Shown: positions 31,683 to 43,104 of the stretch, one piece after another
How positions within the stretch are numbered: the first letter of the stretch is position 1
Layout of the letters: each line of letters opens with the position of its first letter
Origin: Shinisaurus crocodilurus
Taxonomy: Eukaryota > Chordata > Lepidosauria > Squamata > Shinisauridae
Assembly (NCBI GenBank): GCA_021292165.1
Contig: JAHFWL010001016.1
Coordinates: 1-64,000, forward strand
DNA length: 64,000 nt
Direction of reading: 5' to 3'
Notes under the pieces: generated by a model
Told to the model about the DNA's origin: nothing
The model's database searches: none
Seen by the model: only the letters and a program-made list of their open reading frames with translations
Made by a program: the position numbers and the translations under genes

Positions 31683-31915
31683 AAGGGAAGCTGCCTTACA
31701 GCAGATCAGAGTAGATTCCTGGGCCATCTCGCTCAGTGTCCTCTACTCTCCAAGGGACCCTGGTAGAGAAAGGTCTTTCCTGCGGGTCTTACCTAATCAT
31801 TTTTGGAGTGTACTTTAAAACACACACACACAGCAAAAAACAAAACAAAAAAAAAAACCTTCAGATGCCAGGGATTGGATCTGGAACCTTCTGCATACAT
31901 AGCTTTTCCTCTATC
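31683..31915 (-). mobile_element. tRNA-derived SINE (family T) with internal insertion
   Basis: GGAAGCTGCCTTACAGCAGATCAGA tail end, GGTAGAGAAAGGTCTTTCC body, then a foreign A-rich segment at about 31800-31858, then CAGATGCCAGGGATTGGATCTGGAACCTTCTGCATAC toward the head. Confidence 0.75.
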
Positions 31916-31977
31916 ACGCTTATCCTTTATTTTAAATCTATCTGTATGTTTGCTCTGTCTTTCTTTCGGCCCTCATT

Positions 31978-32222
31978 TATTTATTTTTCATTACTACATT
32001 TCTATCTCACCTCTTTTCCTCTTGCAAGGAACCCAAGGCGGCTTACATGATCCTCCTCCTCTCCACATTATCCTCACAACAACCCTGTGAGGTAGGTTAG
32101 GCTGAGAGTCAGTGACTGGCCCAAAGTCACCCAGTGAGCTTCATGGCCGAATGGGGACTAGAACGCAGATCTCCTGAGCCCCAGTCCAACACTCTCACCA
32201 CTACACCACACTGGTTCTCTTG
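31978..32222 (-). mobile_element. Sauria SINE, full length
   Basis: TTTATTTATTTTTCATTACTACATTTCTATC tail, CAAGGAACCCAAGGCGGCTTACATG, CAACAACCCTGTGAGGTAGG, GGGGACTAGAACGCAGATCTCC, head CCACACTGGTTCTCTT. Confidence 0.95.
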
Positions 32223-32224
32223 TT

Positions 32225-32852
32225 ATATCCCTACCAGTGACCTTTGCTCCTCCAACTCTACTGTCTCCAGCCAACTGAAGGAGCACCTTCTCCCATATAC
32301 TCCTGGCCTATTGCTAAGATCATCTTTGGGGGCTCTTCTCTGGGTGCCGCTGCCCACGACGGTGCAACGAGTGGCTACCAGGGAAACTCTTCTCAGCAGT
32401 GGCCCCCTGTCTGTGGAATGCCCTTCCCAGGGAGATCTGCCTCGTGCCTTCACTGTATACGTTTAAATGCCAGCTTAAGACCTTCCTCTTCCAGGAGGCA
32501 TTTAATCTTCCCTCTGTTGCTCTCGTTATTAACTTTACCGCTGGCTCTGTAATATTTTTAAATATTTTAATGTTTTACAGCATAATCCTATGCATGTTTA
32601 GAAAGAAAAAAAGTCCTACAACTCCCAGCACCCCCCAGCCAGCATGATTGTCTGGGGAATGCTGGAAGTTGTAGGACTTGTATCTGTCTTACCATGTGTA
32701 GGATTGCACTCTTAATATTTTAAGATTTAATATTTTATTGCTGTATTAATTGTTTTGGTTGTAATTGTATTGGTTGTTGGGAGGGGGTTTGCCTTTTTTT
32801 TATGTTGGTAAACCTCCAGTTTGCCAGTTGTGCAGTATATAAATTTAATACA
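32225..32852 (+). mobile_element. L2-clade LINE, ORF2 C-terminus and 3' UTR, interrupted
   Basis: The plus strand encodes LKEHLLPYTPGLLLRSS in one frame, and after a shift LWNALPREICLVPSLYTFKCQLKTFLFQEAF. These are the terminal ORF2 blocks of this clade. The AT-rich 3' UTR, ending GTTTGCCAGTTGTGCAG and TATAAATTTAATAC, is split by the MITE at 32577-32711. Confidence 0.8.
32577..32711. mobile_element. Harbinger-type MITE inserted in a LINE 3' UTR
   Basis: CAGCATAATCC...GGATTGCACTC flanked by TTA on both sides. Same family as 31507 and 34935, shown by TGCATGTTTAGAAAGAAAAAAAG and TCCTACAACTCCCAGC. Confidence 0.8.
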
Positions 32853-32946
32853 TAAACAAACTGAAGGTCAATTGCTCTTTTAAATGACTTTGCTCATTCT
32901 CCCTTGCTTTCTCCCTATGTATGTAACTTCTTTCTTGAATGTAAAT

Positions 32947-33085
32947 GTAAGAACATAAGAAGAGCCCTGCTGGATCAGACCAAAGGTCCATCTAGTCCAG
33001 CATTCTGTTCACGCAGTGGCCAACCAGCTGCCCATGAGAAATCCACAAGCAGGACATGCGTGCAACAGCACCAATGTGATGCCAA
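32947..33085 (-). mobile_element. CR1/L2-clade LINE 3' end (family A)
   Basis: GTAAGAACATAAGAAGAGCCCTGCTGGATCAGACC through GTGGCCAACCAGCTGCCC and GCAGGACATGCGTGCAACAGC. Confidence 0.9.
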
Positions 33086-33295
33086 ATCCCACCTCAAAAC
33101 CTCTTTAGCTTAAAAAGAAAGGCAACTAAGGGGAAACATGATAGATGTGTATAAATGTATGATGTGGAGAAAATGGGATAGGAAAAGCTTCTCCCCCTCT
33201 CATAACACCAGAAATCAAAGGGGTCATCCATTGAAGCTGATTGGTGGGAGATTCAGGAAAGATAAAAGGAAGGAATTCTTCACATAGTGCATAAT

Positions 33296-33355
33296 AACCG
33301 CCCAGAGAGCTTTGGCAACTGCCCAGAGAGCTTTGGCTATTGGGCGATATAGAGA

Positions 33356-33356
<1 letters not shown>
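33296..33356 (+). mobile_element. Retroelement 3' end nested in the LINE, with internal duplication
   Basis: ACCGCCCAGAGAGCTTTGGC is duplicated, then TATTGGGCGATATAGAGAT. This GGGCGGTATAGAAAT terminus is also found at 36930-36975 and 61665-61695. Its simple-repeat tail here is the GAC array. Confidence 0.75.
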
Positions 33357-33406
<50 letters not shown>

Positions 33407-33413
33407 TGATGAT
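33357..33413 (+). repeat. (GAC)16(GAT)3 microsatellite
   Basis: Pure GAC units passing into GAT. A CpG-bearing triplet array, which is rare in vertebrate DNA. It makes artefactual poly-Val/poly-Ser frames on the minus strand. Confidence 0.97.
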
Positions 33414-33725
33414 ATGGAATTTGCTTCCACAGGCTGTAGTGATGGCCACCAACTTGGACGGCTTTAAAAGGAGATTAGAGAAATTCATGGAGGAGAAGGC
33501 TATCCATGACTACTAAGCATGACGGCTATATATTACCTCCATTATTACAGACAATACCAGTACGCCTCTCAATACCAGTTGCTGGGGAACATGAGCGGGA
33601 GGGTGCTCTTGTACTGATGTCGTGCTTGTGGGTTTTCAATAGGTATTTGGTTGGTCCCCTGTGGGAAAAGAATACTGGACTAGATAGGCCTTTGGTTTGC
33701 TCCAGTATTGCTCTTCTTACTTTCT

Positions 33726-34934
33726 TAAAACACAACTCTTCTATGTAGACCTAACATCTGAATCATCTCCTCAGTCTGGGAACTCTTATTAAAGAGAAAC
33801 TGCTGTAAACAGACTTGCCTAGCCTTGCTTGCCCTCCTTGTCTGCCTTCTTCCCCCCTTTGGTTTTGTTCTGTGCTTCTCAATACCCCAGGATTCCCCTA
33901 AGCATGCTGACAACCCCCTCTTGTTTCTCAGTAGCCCCCTGTTAGTTCCAATCCTGCCAGCATGGGGGCACTGAGATCGCTGTTAGAGGGATGTGATTAC
34001 ACATCATTATACAAATATGTTATTACAATTGCTATTGAACTCGATTCCAAAGCTAGCCCGTTGAGGGAGAAATGGTTCTTTGAGGGAGAAATAGTCAAAT
34101 ATGCTTCCTCCACTCAGCTCCCATAGCTCTGGTTGACTGACCCTCAATTTGGCCCATCGTCAACAATCCCACACCAATGAAAAGCAATGCACAAAGAGAG
34201 CGATTTCAATATAGGCACAGACAGGCAGACATAGTGTTCTGATGTCAGAAGAAACAAAAAGGGGTGGTTAGAGGTTTTGTTCTGCATGCACAAAAATGCA
34301 ATCCGTGACACAAAGAGTTCAGCTAAAGAAGGAGTGAGTAGAGAGGAAATGCCATCAAGAAAAAAGAAATACTCCCTAACCAGACACCCATTTAGGAAGG
34401 AACTCTGGAGTTATTTAAAGCTTCAACTGTAGGGCTAGGTCAATGAAAATTGTGCCTCAGCAGAAAAGAAAAGGAGAGAGAAAGACTAGCATTTCAATAT
34501 GACATTATAACTGCTGATTTAGAAATTAGGCAGCCTCCACGGACCTCTTGGTGATTCAGTCAGCTAGAATTTAATATTCACAATGCTAAGAAAACTGGGT
34601 ATCCCATTGTGTTCTTAAATTAATGATTTCCTTAATAAACCTCACTTAACAGGAATGAAATAGCAATTCATGAAAAAGTTACATTTGCTAAACAAACCGG
34701 TGATTCAGAGGTGCAAAAGTACACCTTTTATTTCCACTGAGTTCTTTGCATTTCCACCCTCTTTCTTGGGGCATCCAAAGGAAAACCTGTAGATGGTCTT
34801 GGTGTCAGCACCCTTTGCCTCAGAGAGTTTGCGGCACCCACACCTTCTTCATCCTGGCTCACCCTGGTCCCTACTTTCTGGACAGGACAGTAGAACTGCC
34901 TCTTCATTGGTTCCCTTCCTCTTTATAACACTAA
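33726..34934. other. Unique sequence
   Basis: 1.2 kb without a recognised family. Confidence 0.35.
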
Positions 34935-35068
34935 GGGCACAATCCCATTGCATGTTTAGACAGAAAAAAGGCCTACAACTCCCAGCATGCTCCAGCCAAT
35001 CATGCTGGCTGGGGCATGCTGGGAGTTGTAGGCCTTTTCTCAGTCTAAACTTGCATAGGATTGCGCCT
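34935..35068. mobile_element. Harbinger-type palindromic MITE, TAA TSD
   Basis: GGGCACAATCC...GGATTGCGCCT between TAA and TAA. The arms, including GGCCTACAACTCCCAGCATG and its complement, pair over most of the element around AATCATG. Confidence 0.85.
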
Positions 35069-35089
35069 TAAGCGTGGCAATGCTCTGGC

Positions 35090-35576
35090 TACAGGTGGAA
35101 GACTCTGTCGATTTTGGTTTCTCTCAGTTTCTCCTTTTTCTATCTTAAGATCGGTTCGTCCGGAACTTTGAGTATTTTCCAATCTTAAGTTTAGTTCGTC
35201 CCAAACTGTAAGATTTCTTCTTTTAATTTTGCATGAAAATATGCATGCATTTTTCAGTGCATTTCTCCTAATACATGCATTTCTGTACACAATTTTACCT
35301 AACGTATACATTTTGCAAGTGATTTTTCTAATATAATGCATTTGGTAACACCATTTTCACTAACTTATACATTCATCTGCATATATATATTTCCCCTAAT
35401 ATACACATTTCTGTACAATATTTTTTTTTAATTGGCAAATTCCATCTCAATATTCAAATTTGGAAGCGCAAATTTGGAAGGATCACTGCATTTTGGTTCA
35501 TGCACTGGTTCGAAAGTGCAAAATCCGATAAGTCTGCATTACAATGAACTAAATGAATTTCTCCAACATCCCTAGG
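35090..35576. mobile_element. AT-rich hAT-like MITE with ATGCATTT-type repeats
   Basis: Repeated ATGCATTTCTGTACA, TACACATTTCTGTACAA and ATGCATTTTTCAG units, with GGTTCGTCC and TAGTTCGTCCC at the left and ACATCCCTAG at the right. Probably related to the TAGGGATG-ended hAT group. The left end is uncertain. Confidence 0.5.
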
Positions 35577-36592
35577 CCGCCGCCTCTGGCCCACTAAGGC
35601 ATCTCTCACAAGACATCTGGGATTGGCTGAGATACCATTCACACTCCGGTTGCCTTTGCAACCAAGCTGAAGTTGGCTGCCTGCCTGGTCAGATTTCCCT
35701 AGGCAGTTCCTTTCTCTAGGGGTCTTCATAATAGCTCATCTCTCAGGTGGCTTGCCTCCTGACTTTGCTCTACAGCATCCTGGGCTCTGACAGCCCTGCA
35801 GGAAGACTTGGGTGATCTGAGAGGATGGAAACCGGAAAAACGGGGATATATTCTTGTTTTTCTACACAACTTCTGTTCATACTTTTTTTTTCACAATCCC
35901 TAAGCTATCAGCTCCACAAATGGAAGAGCATTACAGCAGACGTCTGGTGCATGCACACTGGGATTTTATGTGCACAATAGTGCCAGTTGCTTGCGGTGTA
36001 ATTTACATTTGCAGCGCTAATTGCAAATCATCTACTCTTGGCACAAAGGCTGCAAAGAAAAATGGTGAAATTGACTAACTTCATTCCTGAATTGAACAGG
36101 ATAAAATGTTATTGTTACAGCCATTGGTTACAACAAAAATAATAAACAAAGAATATAATAAAAATACAATACAATAAAAACAATAAAAACAAATAAATAA
36201 TAACAGTTTATCATCAATAAAAATTACTGATCACTCCTCTGAAGCCAGTTGAGTAAGAAGAAGCACCTTCAACTGTGGAGCTCAAACTGACATGACATTT
36301 GTCAATTCCACTCAGTGGTTTCTCATGAGGCAGAGATGGGGAGGAAACTTAACAGTTTCCACGCTGTTCTTTGAAATCTTGATGGAGGTTCAGGGAATAA
36401 TTGTGCATAAGATGTCATGCATAATTCTCTCCTGCCCCCACCCCCGACCAGCATGCACAAGACTTTATGTACTGAGCTGTACCAATATTTTAAAATATCC
36501 AATCAGCATGAACTAGCATTTCTGTATCTAGTTGACAACATGTCTCACCTACTCATGATGGAGATCAATTCTATCCAATTTAGTCAGGGATA
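35577..36592. other. Unique sequence
   Basis: Includes an A-rich AATAAAAACAATA stretch at 36130-36205. No family recognised. Confidence 0.3.
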
Positions 36593-36652
36593 TGGAGAGG
36601 AGGAGGAGGAGGAGGAGGAGGAGGAGGAGGAGGAGGAGGAGGAGGAGGAGGA
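36593..36652 (+). repeat. (GGA)n microsatellite
   Basis: About 19 GGA units. In intact Sauria SINEs the same place carries GGAGAGGAGGA, so the array appears to have expanded from SINE sequence. Confidence 0.95.
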
Positions 36653-36720
36653 TTATGTAAGCTGCCTTGGGTTCCTTGCAGGAAAAAAGGTGGGGTATAA
36701 ATATAATAAATAAATAAATA
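36653..36720 (+). mobile_element. Sauria SINE tail
   Basis: TTATGTAAGCTGCCTTGGGTTCCTTGCAGGAAAAAAGGTGGGGTATAAATATAATAAATAAATAAATA. The 5' part of the SINE upstream of the GGA array is missing or unrecognisable. Confidence 0.85.
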
Positions 36721-36924
36721 GTACTTCCAATTTTTGTGTTGAAGGACTGTTAGCCACGGTCAGTTCTGCTTCACGAAACAAATTCTTAGGCTCAGAATTC
36801 TTTCACTCTCAGTGTATGACTTTTGTATGTGACTCCAGTTGGTGGATCTCAGGGTTTTAGTAAAAAACAAAGCAAAAACAAAGTGGATCCCACAACCCAG
36901 AAGCTGCCTTCCCCTGTACTAGGC

Positions 36925-36990
36925 AGTAAGCTCCATTGAAGCTTCGGCTATTGAGCAGTATAGAAATGTAATAAATATATAAAAATAAAA
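36925..36990 (+). mobile_element. LINE 3' terminus (GGCGGTATAGAAATG type)
   Basis: AAGCTTCGGCTATTGAGCAGTATAGAAATGTAATAAATATAT, the same terminus as at 33330 and 61670. Confidence 0.6.
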
Positions 36991-37035
36991 TGGATATTTA
37001 CTTATTTCTGGGGGTGGGTGGGTGCGAAAAGCATC

Positions 37036-37152
37036 TAAGAAGAGGCCTGCTGAATCAGACCAAGGGACCATCTAATCCAGTGTTCTGTTCACACAATGGG
37101 CAACCAGCTGCCCGCAGGATCCCGCAAGCAGGATATGAGTGCAACAGCACTC
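37036..37152 (-). mobile_element. Family A LINE 3' end, first of a pair
   Basis: AAGAAGAGGCCTGCTGAATCAGACC through CAACCAGCTGCCCGCAGG to GCAACAGCACTC. Confidence 0.85.
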
Positions 37153-37158
37153 TCATAT

Positions 37159-37342
37159 GAACATAAGAAGAGCCCTGCTGGATCTGATCAAGGGTCCATG
37201 TAGTCCAGCATTCTGTTCATGCAGTGGCCAGGCAGCTGCCCACAGGAAACCCACAAGCAGGACATGAGTGCAACAACACCTTCCCGCCCATGTTCCCCTG
37301 CAACGGGTGCACATGGGCATACCACCTCTGATACAGTGATAA
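37159..37342 (-). mobile_element. Family A LINE 3' end, second of a pair
   Basis: GAACATAAGAAGAGCCCTGCTGGATC through ACCACCTCTGATACAGTG. Same orientation, 6 bp after the first copy. Confidence 0.9.
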
Positions 37343-38982
37343 TTGCACTGTAAGGCACTTAATTTTTCATGATTCAAAGGAAAAATATGGGGACTCTGAA
37401 AATAACACCCAGTACTATCTTCCCCACTGCTGCCGCTGCCACCATCAACACCTCCCAGATAAGCCCTGGAGAATGTACTATCCACTTCCAATGCCTACGT
37501 TTGTCACTGGCAATATTCCCAACACTATTGCATTTGAGCACATGTCAACATTCAGGGCTAATTCCAAGGTGCATTAAAACTGCCTTTTGCTACACTGGAT
37601 TTCATTCTCCCCTCCGCCCCCTTTGGCCATACTCTGAAACAATGTTATAAACCATTCCTTTTTTTGTGTTTACAGCATCTTGCCCCCACCCCAAATAAGT
37701 TATGCTGAGCCATCTAAAAGACTAACAAACGTTTGCTTGTCTCCATTTCTGAGCCATCAAGAGCTGCATGGAATAAGTATGAATCCAGTACAACTTCCTG
37801 TTAATTCTCAGAGCCGTCAATGTGCCAAATATCCTGTGCTTCATAGTCACTAGACCAGCTCTCTCACAGTCAGGGTGGTGATGCGCTTGTCTAATCCAAA
37901 TACAATTATTATTATTTTGAAATAAGACTCAAGACAATGTATCAAGTGCTCCGCTAAAGATTAAATGCACCCTACATCTGCTGAAATGCCTTTGTTCCCT
38001 AATTTTGTAATTCTCAGTTTCAAAGAAGTAATTAAGCTTATTCAGTGGTGTTTGTTCATCGTCATTATTACTGTTCAATGGCCTGTTATTCCCTTGAAAA
38101 CTGCACCATTTCTTTCTTTTTCACATGGACAAAGAAATCTAACAATTGAAATTAATTCGGAAATGAATAGTCATGTATGTGTCATTTGGGACTTTGACAC
38201 TTCAATCTCAGAGTATTATTCTTAGGGTCAATAAAATCATGCCTTTATTAACATACCAATCTATATTAAACAATTAAGAAGACGAGCTTGTGAGTTACAC
38301 AGAACTATCAGTCTAAGTGTTATATTTAAAAAAAAAAAAAATAAGGAGGAAAGTGGATGTTTCTGGATGACAGCATGGTTTTAACCCTCAACTGCAGAAT
38401 ACTTTAGTATTAAGACAGTAGTGGACTAAGTTCCTGAAAATCTAATTAGGTTAGAACTTTGCTATGTGTTAAGGTCTCCAGTTGCACAGGGACATATTGG
38501 GCCAAAGTAGCAATGGAAGATCTCTCTTTCAAAAAAAAAAGTTAAAACAGGAGCGTGCTGCACTTGTCCATAGCACAGGTTATTCATACGTCACTTGTAA
38601 AGATTGAATTATCAAAAAACATAGTGGCCAATACTTTAAGAAAGATGGAGACTGATCTTAGAAAGTACAGTATGTGCCAACTTGATAGAAGGCAACTTAA
38701 GTAATGTTACCTGATCATTAGAGCTGATATTGCTCCCCATTTCAAAAACACTTGTATGTGCAATTCCCATTACACTGTGTTTATATTATAATTATTATTT
38801 TTATATAACACGAAAGTATTATAAAAGAATATGGTGCCTGATCCTAGAACATGACTGAGGCCCAAAATACTGTATTTAATACACTGTATTAGGTAGATGT
38901 ATTCTTCTCTGCTAATGCAAAAACAACGAAAAGTGTTGTGGTACCTTAAAGACTAACAAATTGATTCTGCGGCCTAGGGATG
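37343..38982. other. Unique AT-rich sequence
   Basis: 1.6 kb without a recognised family; an A run at 38327-38341. Confidence 0.35.
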
Positions 38983-39230
38983 GGAAAAAGAGCAATGTTC
39001 GAGCTCATCAAGGTTCTCTGTTTTTCACCTTGATGCTCATCTCACCTGGCTCTCACTCCCAAATGTGACCATCTCCCCCACCACCACCCCCGGAATAGGA
39101 AAATGCACATTTTCAAACACGAAAATGCACACTTTTCAAAGCACCCCCCCAATGCACACTTTTCCCCATAGGCTAAAGCATGAAAACGCAATTGTGCAGG
39201 CAGGGGGGAGGATGAGCACTTGATCAGACC
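38983..39230. mobile_element. hAT-like MITE fragment (TAGGGATG family)
   Basis: CCTAGGGATGGGAAAAAGAGC, TGTTCGAGCTCATCAAGG and repeated AAATGCACATTTTC and AATGCACACTTTTC motifs. A SINE follows at once. Confidence 0.55.
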
Positions 39231-39235
39231 ATCAC

Positions 39236-39398
39236 TAAATTATATTGTCTACTCTGACTGGCGGTAACTCTCCAAGGTTCTGGGCAGGCGTCTTTCCCCA
39301 TTCAGCTACCTGGGAGCTTTTTACTTGAAGGCACCTGGGAGGATCTTCTGAATACAAACATGTGCTCTAACACTGTGATATGGCCCCTCCCCTAATGC
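39236..39398 (-). mobile_element. tRNA-derived SINE (family T)
   Basis: TATTGTCTACTCTGACTGGCGGTAACTCTCCA, then toward the head CTGAATACAAACATGTGCTCTAACACTGTGATATGGCCCC. Confidence 0.8.
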
Positions 39399-40388
39399 AC
39401 AAACAAACCACATGTTGGCCACATTTAAATTTTGAACCATATCCCTGACTAAATCATCCCAAGCTATTGGGGTGCTGCTGAATTAATTTCAGACGTGACC
39501 AGTTTAGGCCCTGCCCTAAAGGCCCAGTTGCCAAGTCAGAAAACTAGGACAATGATTTTATTTTATTATTTTGTTCTCGGATTCCAGGACTGAGCCCTGA
39601 GGCATGGGGAAAAAAACAATCCCAAGGCTAACACTGGGTGGGCCCTGGCTGTAATTAGGCCCTGAATGAAATCATAGGAAAGAGCGCACACAGCCGAGTA
39701 TCTGTGTAGGCTCCGTAACAGATGTGTCAAACAACATATTCCAAAGATGAGGAGTTAATTGATGCTATAAATAGTATTGCACAGACACACCAAGAACACA
39801 AAGCTACTGAATTCCCCCATGTAAAATGCAGAGTCTAGCTGTGTTGTTAATCACTTAGGTGTGTTTGAATTCAAGGGGAAGATCTGGCGCTGGAGGGGTG
39901 AGGAAGAAGAAATGGAGAGATTGGCTATTTTACAAGTAGATTAGCCCAGTCAGATAATTTGATCACAGGCTATTGGGAGACTTCCCAGCTTTTATGTTTG
40001 GGAAACCATCATGGGGCATGCAGCTAATTAGGTGTAGAGATTGGAGTGCAGAAAAGCTTGCACTTTTTCATTTTAATTTTTTTAATCCACACTTGCCAGC
40101 ACACAACTGTGTAGCTCCATTTCTGCAACCACAAAAAAAATGTTTCTCCTACTAGGGGCAATGTTCTTTCTGCCTGCCTGCGGATTTATGAGGGTAACTT
40201 CCATTTCTGCTTTGGGGAAGTAAAGCAAATAAATGCATCAAAGCCTTACAATAAACCAAACAATAAATATCTGCCTTGCATTGTTGTTGGTTGGTTGTTT
40301 CCTCCATGGTAAGCAATTCTTACTGCTCAGAGAAAAATAAAATGCCCCACGAAGTTCAAAATGAGGTTCTCGCTTGTGATTTCACACT
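39399..40388. other. Unique sequence, possible conserved noncoding DNA
   Basis: No repeat recognised. It contains homeodomain-like TTAATTGATG and TAATTAGG sites near 39650-39770. Speculative. Confidence 0.3.
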
Positions 40389-40396
40389 GCATAGAG

Positions 40397-40531
40397 CAGT
40401 GTTCTCCAACCTTGGGTCCCCAGATGTTTTTGGCCTACAACTCCCAGCATGCCCCAGCCAGCATAGCTGGCTGGGGCATGCTGGGAGTTGTAGGCCAAAA
40501 ACATCTGGGGACCCAAGGTTGGAGAACACTG
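40397..40531. mobile_element. Palindromic hAT MITE (135 bp), copy 1
   Basis: CAGTGTTCTCCAACC...GGTTGGAGAACACTG, arms of about 66 bp pairing almost perfectly. Flanks GCATAGAG and GCCTAGAG match at seven of eight bases. About 97 percent identical to the copy at 47388 by eye. Confidence 0.95.
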
Positions 40532-40539
40532 GCCTAGAG

Positions 40540-43086
40540 GTATAATCACAGACAGCCTAACACCTCAAAATATTTAAATAGGGTACACAGTATATAATCA
40601 GGGGGGAACACAGGACACCCATATTATCTTCTAACACCTTGCAACGCAAAGCCCACAAGCCACATGGGCTCTTGGAGGCCTTCAGTGTAAAGCCCTCCCT
40701 GTTCAGGATTCCACCCATTTCTATCCTGCACCCTCCAAAATGTCAGTCGGCATTCCATGACTACTGAACACACTCTGTCTTAAGTTGGCTGTTTTTAGCC
40801 AACTTTTGGGTTCATTTCCCCCCCTAAATATTTTTTGTACTTCTGCAAGCCTTGCAGTTCCCGCAAGCCTGCTGATAATGCCCCCTGCTCTTGTGCACGG
40901 GTGGTGCAGTTTTAGCTACATAAGCAACAGCACCCACAGCTCAAACATTAGAAATAGAAGGAATGATGATGCACAAACCCAAAGAAGCAGAGGTGATGTT
41001 AGGGGGTGATCCACTAGGGCTGGAGCTCCAAATCATTCATTTGGAGCCCTGAATCTCCGGGAGGCCATCTGCCCCACCACCCTGCTGTCTACGGGCACTT
41101 GCTGAAATAAAGGTACCATGGCCCTGATTATTTCTGTTGCATCTGATCCCCCTGGATTAGCTGTCTTTTTGCCCACATGTGCTTCACCTCCTGCTGCCCC
41201 CCCCCCAAATCTTTCTGCCTGAGGTTTTTTCTGAAATCAAATGCCCTCCTCTCCCCTGTCCATACATCCCTTTTTACAAATAAGGGTGTCCTTAGGAGAC
41301 GGGGTCCTTTACAGACATACAGAGAGACTTTAGAGCACACGTAAATTAGCATATGCAAATTTGTGCATTATTTTTGTCATGTGGTCCTCAGCCTGGATCT
41401 TTTCAATATCTAGCGCTGCCCCATCAAGAAGGTTCACTTCTATATTGATTGAAATTAATCTATTTTAGCCTCAAACTTCAAATATCAGTCTTCTGCACTT
41501 GGGAATAGAAAACAACTCTGGAGGAAATTCCTCTCTTGAATAACACGGTTGTTTTTGGAACTGTGTTTAAAAAAAGAAAGAAAAAAAGCAAACTTGTCTC
41601 AAACTTGCACCAATAAACAATATCTGTGAGAAGCAACTGTACTGAGTCTCACTGGATGTTGGGAATAATCAGTCTCTTCATGTGCAGGCATTCAAAGGCA
41701 TGAAAAACAGATAGATTTTAATGACAGTCTCACAGAGCCCTGTCACCCGACATGATGGATTCTGGCATGGAACCGTCTCAGTAACAGTGCCAAACACAAC
41801 TGTCTTTGTTGCCTCATGCTTCAGAGCATCACTGCCTGACTAAGAGTCGGCGGCAGTGTCGCAGACCCTGCCAATTAACTTCTGGACTCTGGGGTGTGTG
41901 AGATACCAACCAGCCCTGGTAAGGGACAGAATGTGCTCTCCTAAAATCACAGGACCAACTTTCTGCTCCCTGCTGGAGCAGTGCACGGGTTTAAGCGAGG
42001 CTGCGGATCTGAGCCCAGAGGGGATAATTGCAACCAGACAACCGGGCCAACTGAGACAAGAGGCTGTGATGAATCTATTCCAGGCTATGAAAATGCCCCC
42101 CACACCTGCTGTAGAGTAAAATGCAGCAGGTGCTAGAGAGAAACGCGGATAGCTTTGCAGCCTACGCACTGGAGCCTGTGACGCCACAGACGCTTGTTTA
42201 ACCAGGAACAGGTTTTATAGGACTTGCGCATATAAACCAGCTTCATTTCAGGCTCTGTGTGGCCATTGTTCCAATTCCTGCACACCTGCATCTTAGGAGT
42301 CTGCTCAACTCCAGAGGCATCTTGAGAGAACAAGAGAGAGCCCTAGGCACTTTGGCTCTCTAGTCAAATTATAAAAGTCTCACCCTCCTGCCCTGTCCAT
42401 GTGCTGAGCCTGAAATTCCGAAGCTTCCTGGCTCGCCTTGCCCAATCCACTTGCTTGCTGCCTGCAGGGATAGCTCCTGAGGATGCCAAGGCTGGGCATT
42501 TGTCAGAGTCCCCAGAACAGCAGAGGGGTCCAGCGCCCTATTGCTACTATAATTTCCACATTGCACATAGCACAGTATAAAAGAAGATCAGATGCAGCCT
42601 AAGAGAATTCTCAGTTTCTGCATGTCTCACTTCTTCCAGATTAGGAGGCAGGGAAGGGGGCTGACTGAAGGTGCCGAGGACCCCCCAAATCCTAGAGCCA
42701 GCAGTCCACATCTGACCCTGCTTCCAAGCTCTTGTGGGTTTCTCATTCAAAAACTCAGAGATTCCCCAGCTATCAGGAGACCGCCACTTCCTGATTAATG
42801 GGAACAGAGGACACTTCTGGGCTACTAACCAGTAATCCACCTAACTAAGGAAGGGTTGGCCAGCAAGCCAATAATGCCATGTTCCCTGCAGATCCCACCG
42901 CAAGGCAAGCAGCTAAATTCTGCACTAACTGCAGCTCTTCAGCTGTTTTCAAAAGGTAGGCCCATCCAGAGAGCTCACTGCAGATTACACAGCTATGCAT
43001 CTCATATCCAGTTGTCTCAAGATGCAGGCTCATAATGGAATGGAAATGGGGAAGGGGGAAAGCCTGCAGGGATTCCTCCCCTGAAA
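40540..43086. other. Mostly unique sequence with a small LINE scrap
   Basis: 2.5 kb. The minus frame near 42880-42970 contains TAEELQLVQNLAACL, the L2-clade KLQLVQNAAARL block, so that part is an old LINE. The remainder is not recognised. A short C run lies at 41199-41206. Confidence 0.4.
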
Positions 43087-43104
43087 CACACACACACACA
43101 CACA
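43087..43104. repeat. (CA)n microsatellite
   Basis: Short pure CA run. Confidence 0.9.

Larger units (their letters stand above)
33120..33725 (+). mobile_element. Family A LINE, ORF2 C-terminus to tail, interrupted
   Basis: The plus strand reads GGRFRKDKRKEFFT-like before the break. After 33412 it reads WNLLPQAVVMATNLDGFKRRLEKFMEEKA-like sequence, then the 3' UTR ending GCTCCAGTATTGCTCTTCTTAC. It is the sense counterpart of 48652-49135. Split at about 33296-33411 by a foreign 3' end with a GAC array. Confidence 0.85.

Noticed and set aside
33126..33488. ORF with a long Val or Ser run
   Set aside because: It is the reading of the (GAC)n microsatellite within LINE sequence.
36417..36713. ORF with a poly-Glu run
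   Set aside because: It is the (GGA)n array plus Sauria SINE tail.
40397..40531. miRNA gene
   Set aside because: The perfect hairpin has hAT ends, an 8-bp duplication and a second copy at 47388. It is a transposon; small RNA production is only a possibility.
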